This document shows positions 1 through 11,277 of a stretch of 64,000 bases of DNA, piece by piece; position 1 is the stretch's first letter, and each line of letters opens with the position of its first letter. Made by a program: the position numbers and the translations under genes. Location of the stretch: positions 39,382,701 through 39,446,700 of the forward strand of contig OZ034969.1 in NCBI GenBank assembly GCA_964030785.1, given 5' to 3'. This DNA is from Siderastrea siderea. Its lineage: Eukaryota; Cnidaria; Anthozoa; Scleractinia; Rhizangiidae. The notes below the pieces were generated by a model. The model saw nothing but the letters and a program-made list of their open reading frames with translations, searched no databases and was not told where the DNA came from.

Positions 1-830
1 CCCCCGCTAGCTACGGCCCTTGTTGTGTTTTGTCTGTTGTGTTGTGTTGCAATCTGTTGCGTTGCATTTGTGTTCTGTTGCAATTCATTGTGTTGTGTCT
101 GCTGTGTTACATTGCATTGCGTTGTGATCTGTTGTGTTGTTTACAAATTCAGCATTTCTAGTATTCCGTCTATGTTGAAGTTGTACAAGTAGACAAACTC
201 GACTAACCTCACTCACTGGCAGACAATCTCTACACCAGAGAACTAGGCAAACTCAACCACCCTTAGCAAATTTGATAAACTCAACAATCTTCACTTACTT
301 TAAGACAGTAGGAATCCCAAAACGCGACCAATACAACAAACCTAACAAACCTCACTCACTGAAAGACAAAATCTCCACACCTCGACACAACTCGCCAAAT
401 ACAACTACCCTTACCAAACAGACAAACTTAACAATCCTCGGTTATTTTAAGACAGTACAAACCCGACAACACGACCAACTCGACAAAATCGACAAAGCTT
501 CATGGGCAAGTCAACCAACTTCTTACCAAATAGACAAACTCAATAATGCTCACTTTCTCAAAGACAGTAAGAACCACACAACTCGACATACCCAACAAAC
601 CATACTCACTGGCAGACAAAATCTCCATACCTCAACACAACTCAACAAACACAACAAGCTTTACTATATCCATCAACAATCCTTATATACTATAGGACAG
701 TACGAACCCCACAACGCGAACCAACTAGACAAACTCAATCGACTGGTAAAGCATCTCGAAGAATTGACAAAGTCGACAAATTTCACCGAAACACCAAAAA
801 CCCACCATCTCTACTAGCAATTTTTTCAGA
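1..830. repeat. Degenerate simple and satellite-like DNA (TGTTG-rich, then CA/GACAAACTC-rich)
   Basis: Positions 1-160 are built from variants of TGTTGTGTTGC. Positions 180-830 consist of loosely repeated blocks containing ACAAACTCAAC, CACTCACTGGCAGACA and AAGACAGTA, spaced roughly 50-150 bp apart. The 181-codon open frame across 272-817 follows from the stop-poor, A/C-rich repeat; its Thr/Asn/Gln/His-rich translation looks like no protein family. A similar motif on the opposite strand recurs at 3300-3385. Confidence 0.6.
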
Positions 831-3724
831 CAATCTTTACTCTTTCACCATTTTTTTCAATCTGTGAAGTCAGCCAACTCAACAGTATATTCTTCCGAAA
901 CATTAAACTTTCAACCCTGGTAGAGGTAACTCTGTCGGCTTTCCTCAAACATAGGCGCGCAATACGCGCAGAGCCAATGACGTTTTTTTTTCACAATAAT
1001 TATGGTGAAATTTGTCCTGACAACCTATGGGACTTTACACCTCCGGTAAGTCCCACCCTAACCCCTCAGCCCCCCCCCCCCCCCCCCCCACCACCACCAC
1101 CATCAAAAAGATCTTGTGGTTATCCACTATAAAACCTGGTAATGATTCAGCAGCGTGACTACGCGGAGTAAAAAAAAAAAACTGAAGAAAGCTCTTTGTT
1201 TCACGGTTCTTCAAAGAACACAGACAAAAACAAGTAAACTTAAACTTAAACTCACCGTCGAAAAAATATTGCATACATAATTTAGGCAAAGATCAGTGAA
1301 AGTTAACAATTTTACTTCAGAAATAAATGCAAGTTGCAGTTGAACCTTTTAATTTCTTACTTCTACCGGCGAATATCCAATACTTTTCAGTGCTCATAAA
1401 CGGTCAACTTTCTAAAGGGTGCCGTTTTGATGCTCTGCGTGATTTGCGTGACACGCGACTCGCTTTACTTTGTTTAATTTGTAAGGTTTCAGACGTTTCA
1501 GGCAACCACTTACGTTCTTAGTACATTGTATTGCCAAAACAGGAGTCTGCCATCAAACGGCGTTTCTTGTATCCACAATATTTTCGTTCGAAATCGGTTT
1601 GAACTAGCGTTTATAAACACGACTGAAATAGTTTTGCAACTATATTTATTTCCCCTGTTATTTGAAGTTGCTTGCTTTGTAATCAAGTCGGCTATAATAA
1701 TTTTCGTCTTTTTGCTTCACAAATCGACCAAAGTATGTTTACATTTGTAACTTTCCCACGGTACAAAGTTATTTTTAGCTCACGTGTTTATTTGGAGTCT
1801 CAACCTACAGCCGAATAAATTTCGTTTGCTTTACCTTCGAACAGTACGAAAATGTTCAAATTCAGCTCGCTTTCCAGTAGATCCAACAGGTCTCTGTTAG
1901 AATGCTTTGTCACATATCTGTTGTTGTTAATCTTTCGGTACTGTTTCGGTCGGTTCGAGATGTTTCAAGTGTTGCGTTACATTCCTTATAAGGCTGAAAT
2001 TACAGCTGTCAACTATGCAAATTTCTCAACATACGCTTTACACTTTGAGCTATGAATAACCCCGAAATAACGTTTAGTATCTTGTTAAGATTTTACTACA
2101 TCCATCCTCTAATTCCTTGATCACCACTGTGACTTGGATTTTAATACTAGTTTCATTCAAGTTTTTCAGTTTTAAGAATAGCTAGCAACAAGCCGCGCAA
2201 TTTCCAATTTAGTTTTAATTGGGTTCATGTTTTATAACACGCACACAAAAATGACACTGCAAATTTTAGATTCGCTGTTACCGTGAGATAATCCCGAAAA
2301 ATTTTATGCTCTTTTACTCTACTCTTTTCACTATCGTTATAAACTTGGGCTAATATTGTTTCTTTCACTGTTAATTAGGGATCGATGTAACGTTAATTTC
2401 CACGTTCTGTTCATACAACATCTCAAATTGGCAAGTCCGTCTTGTATTTGCTGCTGTGGAAAAATGTACTTCAGCTAAGTAAACACAGGACTACAACGTG
2501 AATAAAATCCTGCCAGACCTCACGTACACAAAACAGGCATTCGAAGTAGATCCACACTTGCGAATGCAAAACACTTCAAAGCCCGGGGGTCTTACTCCCA
2601 TAACATTAGCTGTATGGGTTTGTGCTGCTGATAAGGTAAGACTTTCAGTGTCCCGGTGCACACCCCCACCCATCGTCTCACAGAATATTCCCCCAGCCTT
2701 ACAAATCGTAAGACAGACGTCTCGCGTATATCCTTGCCTTGCGTCTTGGCGTATATCGTTGATTTTTAGGCTCTGACAGTAGCCATATGACGTCACTAAC
2801 GTGACGTCATTGGCTAAAAAGTAGACCATTTTTTTGCAATTGAATTATACAGTATTTATTAACTTTTTGGGTAAAGGGGTGCCTTGTTAAAGCTCGCAGT
2901 ATACTTAGAGGGCATCTGTCACCATTACTTTCATGTCTAAATTTCAGTTGAAGAATGTTGTGAAAAATATTTCATATACCTTTTCTCGTATACTGAAATG
3001 CTCCTAGAACATTATTAACAGAAAGGTTTTTTAAAGGGAGAACAAACCATCCTCAGTTTCTGGTGATTTTTTCCAAGAAACTAAGATTCAGAGAACTGGT
3101 AGAGTAATTTTAAACTGAACTGAACCAGTATTTTTGGGTTTCCTTTGGTTGCAAGTCTTCGAGTTGGCCGAACTGTTGTCAAATTGGTTGAGCTGATTGA
3201 ACCGTTGTCCGTCCTTCTAGTAGTTGCGTTGAGTCGTGCAACGAAGGTACAGGAAAACTGAGAAATTTTAAGCCAACAAACTAAACTAACAAATAAGAGA
3301 CAGATCACAACACAACACAAGACATCACAATACAAGACAGTCAACAAAATGCAACACAATGCAACCCAATGCAACACAACCAGTTGAGGTAACGTTGAGC
3401 TTGACCAAAAACTCCACGAAAAAAATTGGTCAAAAAATGCTGCAGATTTGGCCAGGGTTGTGCTCTAGTGGAGCCAGTTGCCTTAGTTGACTGACATTTG
3501 TTGTCAAGTGACCATGGTAACATGATAGTCACCCAGTGGGGCCCTGTTGTTTTTTGTTCAGTTGTTTTCTAACTCAGGTGGAAATTCAGAGATTAGTCCT
3601 GTGGGACATTCCCATACAATTTAAAATTATCCTTACCTATTTGTACTTACCAGGGTAATATTCAAGTTTTGTTATTGTTACATTGCCAAAGGTCTTATAT
3701 TGTGTATCATCATCTTGGTTGCAG
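831..3724. other. No gene recognised; likely PLC-gamma intron or 5' flank with repeat relics
   Basis: No PLC-gamma exon upstream of 3725 could be recognised, although the first visible exon begins inside a codon, so earlier exons must lie further left, mostly outside the window. The stretch holds a poly-C run at 1070-1089, two TGACGTCA octamers (2788-2795 and 2802-2809) and a CAACACAATGC-type simple repeat at 3300-3385. It also has a diverged relic around 2890-3140 that shares wording (for example the GGTAGAGTAATTTTAAA and CCAGTATTTTTGG regions, in the opposite sense) with the MITE at 9880-10263. Nothing else is supportable. Confidence 0.5.
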
Positions 3725-6700
3725 ATGTGTCTGGTAAACACCATGAGATGTCTTCCTTCCCAGAAACAAGAATAGAGAGGTTAATAAGCAAGAAATGGAG
3801 CAAGGAATTTATGAAATATCCTTTTTCCTAATAATTTTAGGTGGTCACAGTCCAAATTCTGGCAGGAGGTTGTGTTCCTGTCCTGGATAGATCTTTGACT
3901 AGGGTGTTTAAATAATAACATGTAATATCATGCTGACTTTGCATTAGAAATCTTGTCTTAGCTCAAGTGATCTTGGGAGAGAAATCAGTAATGTTGTCAC
4001 CTCCTTTACCTTAATGTACTTTGCTAAAACTTGAAAGGAAACTTGAAAGTTTCTGGTGTCATTGTCTGGTGTCCATATGGACGTTTGTGGTTTGGGAAAT
4101 CTGACTTTATAAGGGAAACTTCAAGAATCACTTTTAAGGGTGCCTAAAAATGAAACCTTTAAAATTACAGTGGTATGTAAGCAGCTGAAACTTTGTAAGA
4201 GTGGCAATAAGTTATTATTGTAAGAGTGGCAATAAGTTATTCTACATATTAATGGTCCCTTCCATGTACAAAAAAGGCTACAGTACTTGGAACAACAACA
4301 AGAACAACAGAAATGAAGATGTTAAACTGTAAGACCTAAAGATTCACTTAGATCTATAATGGTCAAGTTTAGATTACTTGATGCCTTAACAGCAGTGTAA
4401 ATATCACAAGAAACAATTCAGTAGAGTATATCCCAGAGGAAGCAGGATAGATTCATCAAACTATGACCCAGTGGCAATGTGGAACCATGGAGTACAACTG
4501 TGTGCACTTAATTACCAAACACCAGGTCATCAAACAGTTACAATTCTGTGGCATATGTCTGCCCCATTAAATACTCTGGGCACCCAGACAGGACACTGAG
4601 GGTCCACAATAGGGTTCGCAGGTCCCACTATCCCGACATCCCGCCCTTGTTTTGCTGATAATCCCGCCATCCTGCCCTTCTTTATGTGAAAATCCTGATT
4701 CCACCAAGATTTTTAATAAATTATCTGTGTCAATATTATTATTGATGTAAATATAAGATGACAGACTTACTTTTGTGCAATGAGAAGCAGATGAGTAAAC
4801 AAGCTTTGATGGTCAATGGTCTCGACGTCGCCACAAATGAATGTAATGTTTCATTTTGTAGGGTTTGTGGTTTTGTTTTCTTTTGCCCACATATCAGTGA
4901 AAGATAGAGATTGTTCGTTCCGATATTTTCACATTTCCCAGGCCTGCTTTTTGCAAAATATGCACGTAGGAATTTGACTGCGGTTATTTGACCATCAGAA
5001 GAGTTATTGGTAAGGGGTGGGGAGTGTGTGTGTGTGGGGGGGGGGGGGGGGGACGTTGTAGAATTCTTAAGCTGAAATCAAATTTGAATGATTAATTTCA
5101 ACTTATCGTCTTCTTTCCTCATTGAGGGGACGCTTTACGACTTTTTTGGTCCCTCACCTTTTACTGACTTTGTTTTGTGATTTGTGGAAAAAATGTTCAG
5201 GTAATTACTTTACACATAAATGCTTAGCATCATTAAAAGTTCATAAAAATGAATAAAAGATTAACAGAAGTCAACTCACTAACAATTCCTTTCAAAGCTT
5301 TCAGTGTCGTAACCTGCCTTGAAATCTGGGTTGGAAATGTGGGTTACTAAGGAAGGTATTTCCGCTCGCACCCTTTTCATAGTATAAGCGCACAATTTAT
5401 TATGTCAAATACCTCATCGTCGGCCAGGGTGGCCGTATTGGCCAGACTAGCCATATAGCAGCTGTTTCGACTGTTTCCGCAAAGGAGGATCAAGGAACAA
5501 ATGCTCAATAGCAAGGATTGAAATGTCAAGGACCGGGTTGAGAACTAAGTCAAGACCAGTTAAAGACCAGATAGATAGGACATGTAAACTGTGTCTTGAT
5601 ACTGACCTTTCATGTGACAAAAGCGACGAAAATGGAAATTAACACATAAGGACTTCTTGACAGGGTGTATTACTTGAAAGCCACTACGTGGATATGGAAT
5701 TTATTAAGTTACGTAATCCCCCTTCCCGCTAATAGCTCTTCGCGATTCTCGCATCCTGACTCCTCAAAAACACGAAATCCCTCTCCCGCTCATGGCTGAA
5801 CTTTCCGCTTCCTGCTGCTATTTTTAATTCACATCCCGAATATCGCCCCAAAAATAAGTCAAATCCCGCATCCCGCCAAACCTATTGTGGACCCTCAACA
5901 CTGAATCTCCAGGACAAGTGTGAACTTGGGATGTTTAGCTTATTTGCATATTATTTTACCATCATCTGATATCCTTGAATTTCTCACATCCTTGTCTTTT
6001 GTCATCCTGACTGTAACAGAAACTGAGATCATTGTTTGTTGTAAATATACCACTGAGGAGCAATCTGTTAGTTCTTATGCTATTGCACAATATTATGCCC
6101 CATCTTGCAAATGCCATTATCTTGGTTCCTGCTTCCTCATCTCCTGGTTATTTCCCACTTTTCCCCCAGACTTATTCCCCTCCTCCCACTTCAGAAAGAT
6201 GGAAAGAAACTACATCATCACTCCCAGAGGCATTTTCTTTTGGTGTATTTCCAAGTTCCCTCGTTTTCATACAACAGAGACCTTCTTTTATTGATCCTAT
6301 ACACCATTCATTTTCAGATCGAGCAATGCAGCTGAACCATGGCAAGTTTCTTGACAATGGAAGGTATTTTTTTCCCATTAAGTACTGAAACATTTAATAT
6401 TAAAGTTGCCAAAACCTTGCCAGGATACTACTAATTGTCAACTTTTCATTGTTGTTAATTATGCCATTTAGTCTGAGTGAAGGAGTTTTTTCCTTTTTGT
6501 AAAATGGAGTAAAATTAGCATTAACTAACTTTGATGTTGAGACAACATTATGGCTTTATAATGATAGCTAGTTGAGAGAAAGTATGTTCCATTGTTGGGC
6601 TCTGTTGCTTTGACCTGCAAATGACTAGCATTACTGAGGAGACGAAATTCACAGTGGCCTCCACGGTGTCAGTTAGGAAGAACAGCTATATATACTCATA

Positions 6701-8025
6701 TGCGGAAAATAAATCCTCCATTGTAGTTGTTGCTTCTGTACCTACCACAATAAACATCACTAGCCTTTTTTGAAGACATAATTGTGCTATGTTTTTAGGT
6801 GTGGCTATGTTTTACAGCCAGAGTGCACCAGAAATGATGCATTCGAGCTTCATAGCAGGGATGCCTCCGGAGTAGAGCCACTTACTCTTACATTAACGGT
6901 AAGCAGTGTACTGAAAAGAAGCCAACAGATCTAATTGAGCTATTTTGTAGACAAAGTAGCCTCTTAGTCAGCATGCAGTTTCTGGGAAGTTTGGTTCTTT
7001 GGTTCGGCATTCCTGAAGACTGTCGAACTTTCCCTAAGAGCCAGTTGTTGGGGGGAGGGGGGAGGGAGGAGGACAAAAATGCAGAATAGAGTGAAAGGGA
7101 AGTCAGTAAGTATTCAATCAGACTGAGAGTACTGGGATAATTGTGTTTGAGCCCTTTTATTGACAGTAAAAAAATTGCACTGCATGTTAATAGGATTTGT
7201 CACTAGCTCTACAAGTGCAGTGGCTTGAAGTTGACCAAATTTCCAAATTGTTGTTGCTGAAATGTCTCAACTTGTTATGTTGTCATTTGTCATGAACCAA
7301 ACATTATTGTAAAGCAAATTATCAAGCAAAGCATCCTCCTTTGGTTCTGGAGAATTCTTGTAGAACCTCATTTTTTTCAATTAAATCTGCTGTACATTTC
7401 CAAGAAAGATTCTCAATGTTTAGGAATAGGGTATAACATACTGGTACTTTGTTCTGCAGTATTTTCACCAATCTTTCTTCTATATAAGAATCAGTTTGCT
7501 ATTTAGTATTATTTTCAGATTCTGTGTTACATTATTTTAAGCATTAATGTTCCCTACATCTTAAGTATGCCCCTTGCCACTCTCTTTCAAAAGGCATCAG
7601 TAAGAACCTTGCTGGAGCCATTACATAACAGTTTCTGAGTTTGGCAAGGCATTTGGAGTCTTGGTTTTCTTTCTTAAGGCCACTTAACATGACCATCTGC
7701 ACATGAAGTGTTTATTGGCTGGTATCTTCAAGAAATTAGAAGTCATTCAAAATAAAAAGTTGAAGTAATTTTTGGTGCTTGTGTGTAGATTATTTCTGCA
7801 AGACATCTTGTCAAATCAGGTCGTGGCATAGCATCTCCATTTGTTGAAGTCGAGATTGTTGGGGCACCATATGACAACACCAAGTTCAAGACAGAAACCA
7901 AGCGTAAGTTTATTTTCCTCTTTTGTACATGACATGTAGTTGACTAACATAATATACATTGTATATTATGTTAGTCAACTACAGATGTACCTTTATAGAA
8001 CACAAACAATATTATTATTATTATA

Positions 8026-8084
<59 letters not shown>

Positions 8085-11000
8085 CATTACAGTAAGTCAT
8101 CTTTTCTATATTAGCCATTACTTCTCTTGAGGGGGAGTAGTCATTGTTTAGCGGGTTAAAGCTTGAAGAAACTTGTTATGTCCTTTGCTTCCAGTTTTTG
8201 AGTTAAGTAATAGTTGGTGAAAGGACAGAGTGCAAAATGGTAACACCAGTGTAGAGTAGTTACAGGCACCTTTACAATTTTGAAATCTAAATGAACACAA
8301 AAGCAACAGGATTTAACTGTCACTGTAAAATATGCACCCTTTTGACATGCTTATGGTTTAGGCAGTATTAGTGAAGCTTAGTCTATTGAGCCAAGGCAGG
8401 GTGGAGGGGGGGGAGTCATAAGTTAGTTACTGGTACCCATTGACCGTTGGATTCTGAGGTCATAAACCTTGAAGAAAGGGAGTGCTGTAATATCAAACAA
8501 GAAAAAGAAGACTGAGCAGCAGAGCCAGACTATACTGCATCAACAAAACCCTGTCTGCATGGGTTATGATGTTACCCTTCAAATGTTTCCCGTTTTCATT
8601 GAAGCTATACAGCTCTGTTATATTGTTAGCGTTAAACAATATTTTTTCAATACAGTATTTGTTTGTTAATGTTTGTTTCAGCTGATAATGGTTTGAACCC
8701 TGTATGGTGGGTCAAGTTTGAAGTGGACGTCATCAACCCGCCTCTGGCCTACCTTCGGTTTGTTGTGTATGATGAAGACATGTTTGGTGAACCTAACTTC
8801 ATTGGTCATGCTATCTTCCCCATGAACAGTCTTAAAACTGGTATGTAGTTTGAAGCTTCACAGGCATACGTTGCTTAATCTTGAAATTTATAGTTGCCTG
8901 CTTTACTGATGTTGAATCATGAGGAGTTCTCTGTTTTGTGAGCTGTTCTTGACTAGTTTTGTGGGGGTATTATGCATTTGTAGTCTTTTTTTACATGTTT
9001 ATAATTGCATTTTTGATGCCTGCAGGTTACAGATCAGTACCCCTAAAGAATGCTTACAGTGATGAGTATGAACTGAGCTGTTTGCTGGTTCATATTGACA
9101 TCAGAAGTGCAATGGTAAGTTCTGATGATTGCGACACCCCTCACTTTACTACAATGCAATTATATAGTGTGACAGTGCTCAATCAATGTCTTCACTTGGG
9201 TTGTGTTATACAGACTTCTTGGGGCAATTAAAGAGGTGAAGGATTGATCTTGATTGCAAAAGACGGTGGTCGTTTCAACATTGTAATGATGGCTAGTTCC
9301 CTGGGAGGGGGTGGCAATCCATATAGTGGACTAAACGGGGAGGCTCCGCGCGAAAGGGGTGCCTTTTTTAAGCTTACAGTATACTAAAGGGTACAGAAAT
9401 TGTTAATTTGGTATATGAAAGGGTCACCAAAATGCACTGCTAAGCAAAAGAGATAGCAGCTGAAGTTAAGTGTATAAAAGGGTGTCAAATTTTGGCAAAA
9501 ATATCAATGCGAAACACACTAAAGCTTAGGGCCTTAGGGCCACAACCATAGGATATTCTACTGTTTTGGCTTATCCTTGAGGTATAAGAAAGAGGTGCAA
9601 TTTTTACTCTAGGTATGTGAAAGGGGTGCCATTTGAGAAAAAACTTAGTACCAGTATATTAAAGGGTTGGTATATGAAGGGGTGGAGCCTCCTCGTATAA
9701 AATTTTACTGAGTAACCCCCCTTCCCCCCCCCATTCCCCCCCCATTCCCCCCCCATTCCCCCCCCCCCCACTGGAGTTAGTTGAGAGTGAATAACTGTTC
9801 AAGAATGGGTGACTTGGTAGGGAGTGATAACGTGAAGACATGAGTAATTTGGCTTCAAAGATTGAGACATCTGAATTAAAGGGACACTGTCACCAATATC
9901 TAGATAACTTTGAAAAGCAAAGGGACATATTCTAATCAGCGGAAATCCAAAAATACTGGTTGAATTTCGTTTTAAATTACTCTACCAGTTCTCTGAGGCT
10001 ATAATTGAGTGTGTTTTGTCGCGGATCGCTAGGATGGATATGGTTACAACTTGAAAACATCAGGCTGATGTTTTCAAGTTTTTCCTTTGTTTCATGGAAA
10101 AATCACCAGTAACTGACTATGGTTTGTTCTTCCTTTGGGAAAATCATTTGATTTCCTTTTCTTGACGTTCTAGGAACATTCTGTGTACGTGAAAAAAGCA
10201 TTTAATTTAAATTTCAGCACATTTTTCACCCCAAAACGTAAAAATCCCCGTGACAGTGTCCCTTTAAGTAGGTTTGTCAAATATCACTGCTTTGTCTCTC
10301 TCACCAACTCGGTTTGTGACACACCCAACTAATAGCCAAATGAAAGGGGTCAATACTTAGCTGGAATTTTAGATCCTATAATCTGGTCTAAAACTTAGGC
10401 AAAAGATAGAATCTGCAGTGATACATGCAGTGAAATGGCTGTTAATTCACTGGAGCTTTGATTTATTACTTTTCAGGGTGGTGATGAAAATTTGTATGCC
10501 TCAATCCAAGTACTGCGTGAACGTGTTGAAGAAATCTCCCATGACATGGAGAACAAGGAGATGAGAGCTCGTGTAACCATGTGCAACTTACTGAGCCAGC
10601 AGAATGGACCACTTTCACAGGAAGTTTCACAGTTTCAAGATGATCATGAGCATCAAATGGAAAATCTTGGCAGGCAGCTTAGACAACAGCAAGATGACTT
10701 ACGCAGACTGCAGAGAGAAAGAGCTGCTAGGTACGTTAGTAATTTAAATTCATAAATTCAGGCCTCCCGACAAATGGTAGCCAGCTATTTCATTATGTCA
10801 TAGACTAGCAAAAACTGATGTTTGACCACTAGATTTTGCACAACCACTTTTGGTTAAATGCAAAAACAGAAAACACAGTAGTGTTGGCTTGAGATCAAAG
10901 AAGAATGGAAAGCTAAAAGACAAGGGAATAACAGATCAAGGAAAATGCTTTTAAAATTGCATCCACCCCTTCCAGCCTGAACGGGTTAAATTTTTTCTGA

Positions 11001-11277
11001 AATTTGAACGTCCATTTTTTTTTAGTTGAAGTAGTATATTGTACAAGGGCATTGAGTTTGTCTTTGTTAGTTGGAAAAAAGGCACCAGTAAAAGTATCTT
11101 CAGTTGGTAGGTGTATCTTGGGATTCTTATCTGGTATCCACGTCAAGTTACAAGGAAGGGCAAGTTTATGTTGTTGGTTGTTTGTTTCAGTTATGCTCAT
11201 GGGTTTTTGTTTGTAGGGCTCCTGGACGTGGAGCACTTGCCAAGCCACCCCGCTACACAAGAGGGTCTTCATCGTAA
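3725..11277 (+). CDS. PLCG: Phospholipase C gamma, C-terminal part (Y-box end, C2 domain, coiled-coil tail)
   Basis: PLC-gamma hydrolyses PIP2 to IP3 and diacylglycerol downstream of receptor tyrosine kinases. Nine coding exons are visible: 3725-3815, 4401-4525, 6318-6363, 6799-6898, 7789-7903, 8682-8840, 9026-9114, 10477-10730 and 11217-11277 (stop TAA 11275-11277). All phases join without a break, giving about 346 residues. The first two exons encode the end of the catalytic Y half ([34 protein letters not shown]). Next come CGYVLQP and then the C2 domain ([45 protein letters not shown]). The tail from 10477 is a Glu/Gln/Arg-rich coiled coil ending RGSSS. NGLNPVW and LKTGYR(S/A)VPLKN are PLC-gamma hallmarks. 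The PH, X-box and SH2/SH3 exons lie to the left, out of sight. Gamma1 and gamma2 cannot be told apart; invertebrates usually have one gene. Confidence 0.93.
3816..4400 (+). other. Probable U12-type (minor spliceosome) intron with AT-AA ends in PLC-gamma
   Basis: The exon ending at 3815 has no downstream GT before an in-frame stop. Instead ATATCCTTTTT follows at 3816, the classic U12 5' splice site. Upstream of the next exon lies TGCCTTAAC (4382-4390), close to the U12 branch-site consensus and about 11-12 nt from the proposed 3' end. Joining 3815 to 4401 keeps the PLC-gamma frame ([17 protein letters not shown], where family members have a similar KxxxxxYNRxQLSRIYP stretch). An AC end at 4407 would break the frame and meet an early stop. 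Both junctions share AAATATC, so the exact cut is ambiguous by a few bases, but AT-AA is the only choice with a U12 donor. Confidence 0.7.
4597..5897. mobile_element. TIR DNA transposon (non-autonomous, ~1.3 kb) in a PLC-gamma intron
   Basis: The ends are inverted copies of each other: TGAGGGTCCACAATAGGG at 4597 and CCTATTGTGGACCCTCA ending at 5897. Sub-terminal DNA on both sides is rich in TCCCGC / ATCCCGCC words (about 4630-4680 and 5720-5880), typical of hAT-like sub-terminal binding arrays. Flanks contain ACACT-like words, but no clean 8-bp duplication could be fixed. No transposase frame is present. A poly-G tract lies at about 5036-5052. Superfamily assignment to hAT is tentative. Confidence 0.65.
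7935..7983. repeat. Near-perfect 49-bp hairpin
   Basis: TGTAGTTGACTAACATAATA is followed, after a few AT-rich bases, by its inverted copy ending GTTAGTCAACTACA. The sequence is intronic, between PLC-gamma exons ending at 7903 and starting at 8682. It is probably a tiny MITE-derived palindrome. Confidence 0.75.
8009..8092. repeat. (ATT)n microsatellite
   Basis: About 26 near-perfect tandem ATT/TTA triplets lie in the same PLC-gamma intron. Confidence 0.95.
9300..9775. repeat. Degenerate element with repeated AAAGGGGTGCC motifs
   Basis: Variants of GTATATGAAAGGGTCACC and GTATGTGAAAGGGGTGCC recur at about 9350, 9410, 9470, 9610 and 9660. The block starts near GGGGAGGCTCCGCG and ends near GGGGTGGAGCCTCC, which are opposite-sense versions of each other. 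A C-rich run of CCCCCCCATTCC units follows (9717-9770). The motif AAAGGGGTGCCTTGTTAA also occurs at 2874. This is intronic in PLC-gamma and the element class is unknown. Confidence 0.5.
9880..10263. mobile_element. MITE with TTAA target site (AGGGACACTGTCAC ends)
   Basis: A 384-bp segment begins AGGGACACTGTCAC and ends GTGACAGTGTCCCT, flanked on both sides by TTAA (9876-9879 and 10264-10267). TTAA duplication is known for piggyBac- and Kolobok-type elements. An inner hairpin (CTTGAAAACATCAGGCTG and its inverse) sits near 10048-10081. There is no coding capacity. It lies in the PLC-gamma intron before the coiled-coil exon. Confidence 0.85.

Noticed and set aside
272..817. 181-codon open frame at the left edge
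   Set aside because: It lies in stop-poor A/C-rich satellite DNA, its composition is extreme (Thr, Asn, Gln, His), and there is no family resemblance or splice context.
2788..2809. Pair of TGACGTCA (CRE-like) octamers as a promoter
   Set aside because: They are arranged as a small palindrome in repeat-rich DNA with no gene start nearby, so more likely part of a repeat.
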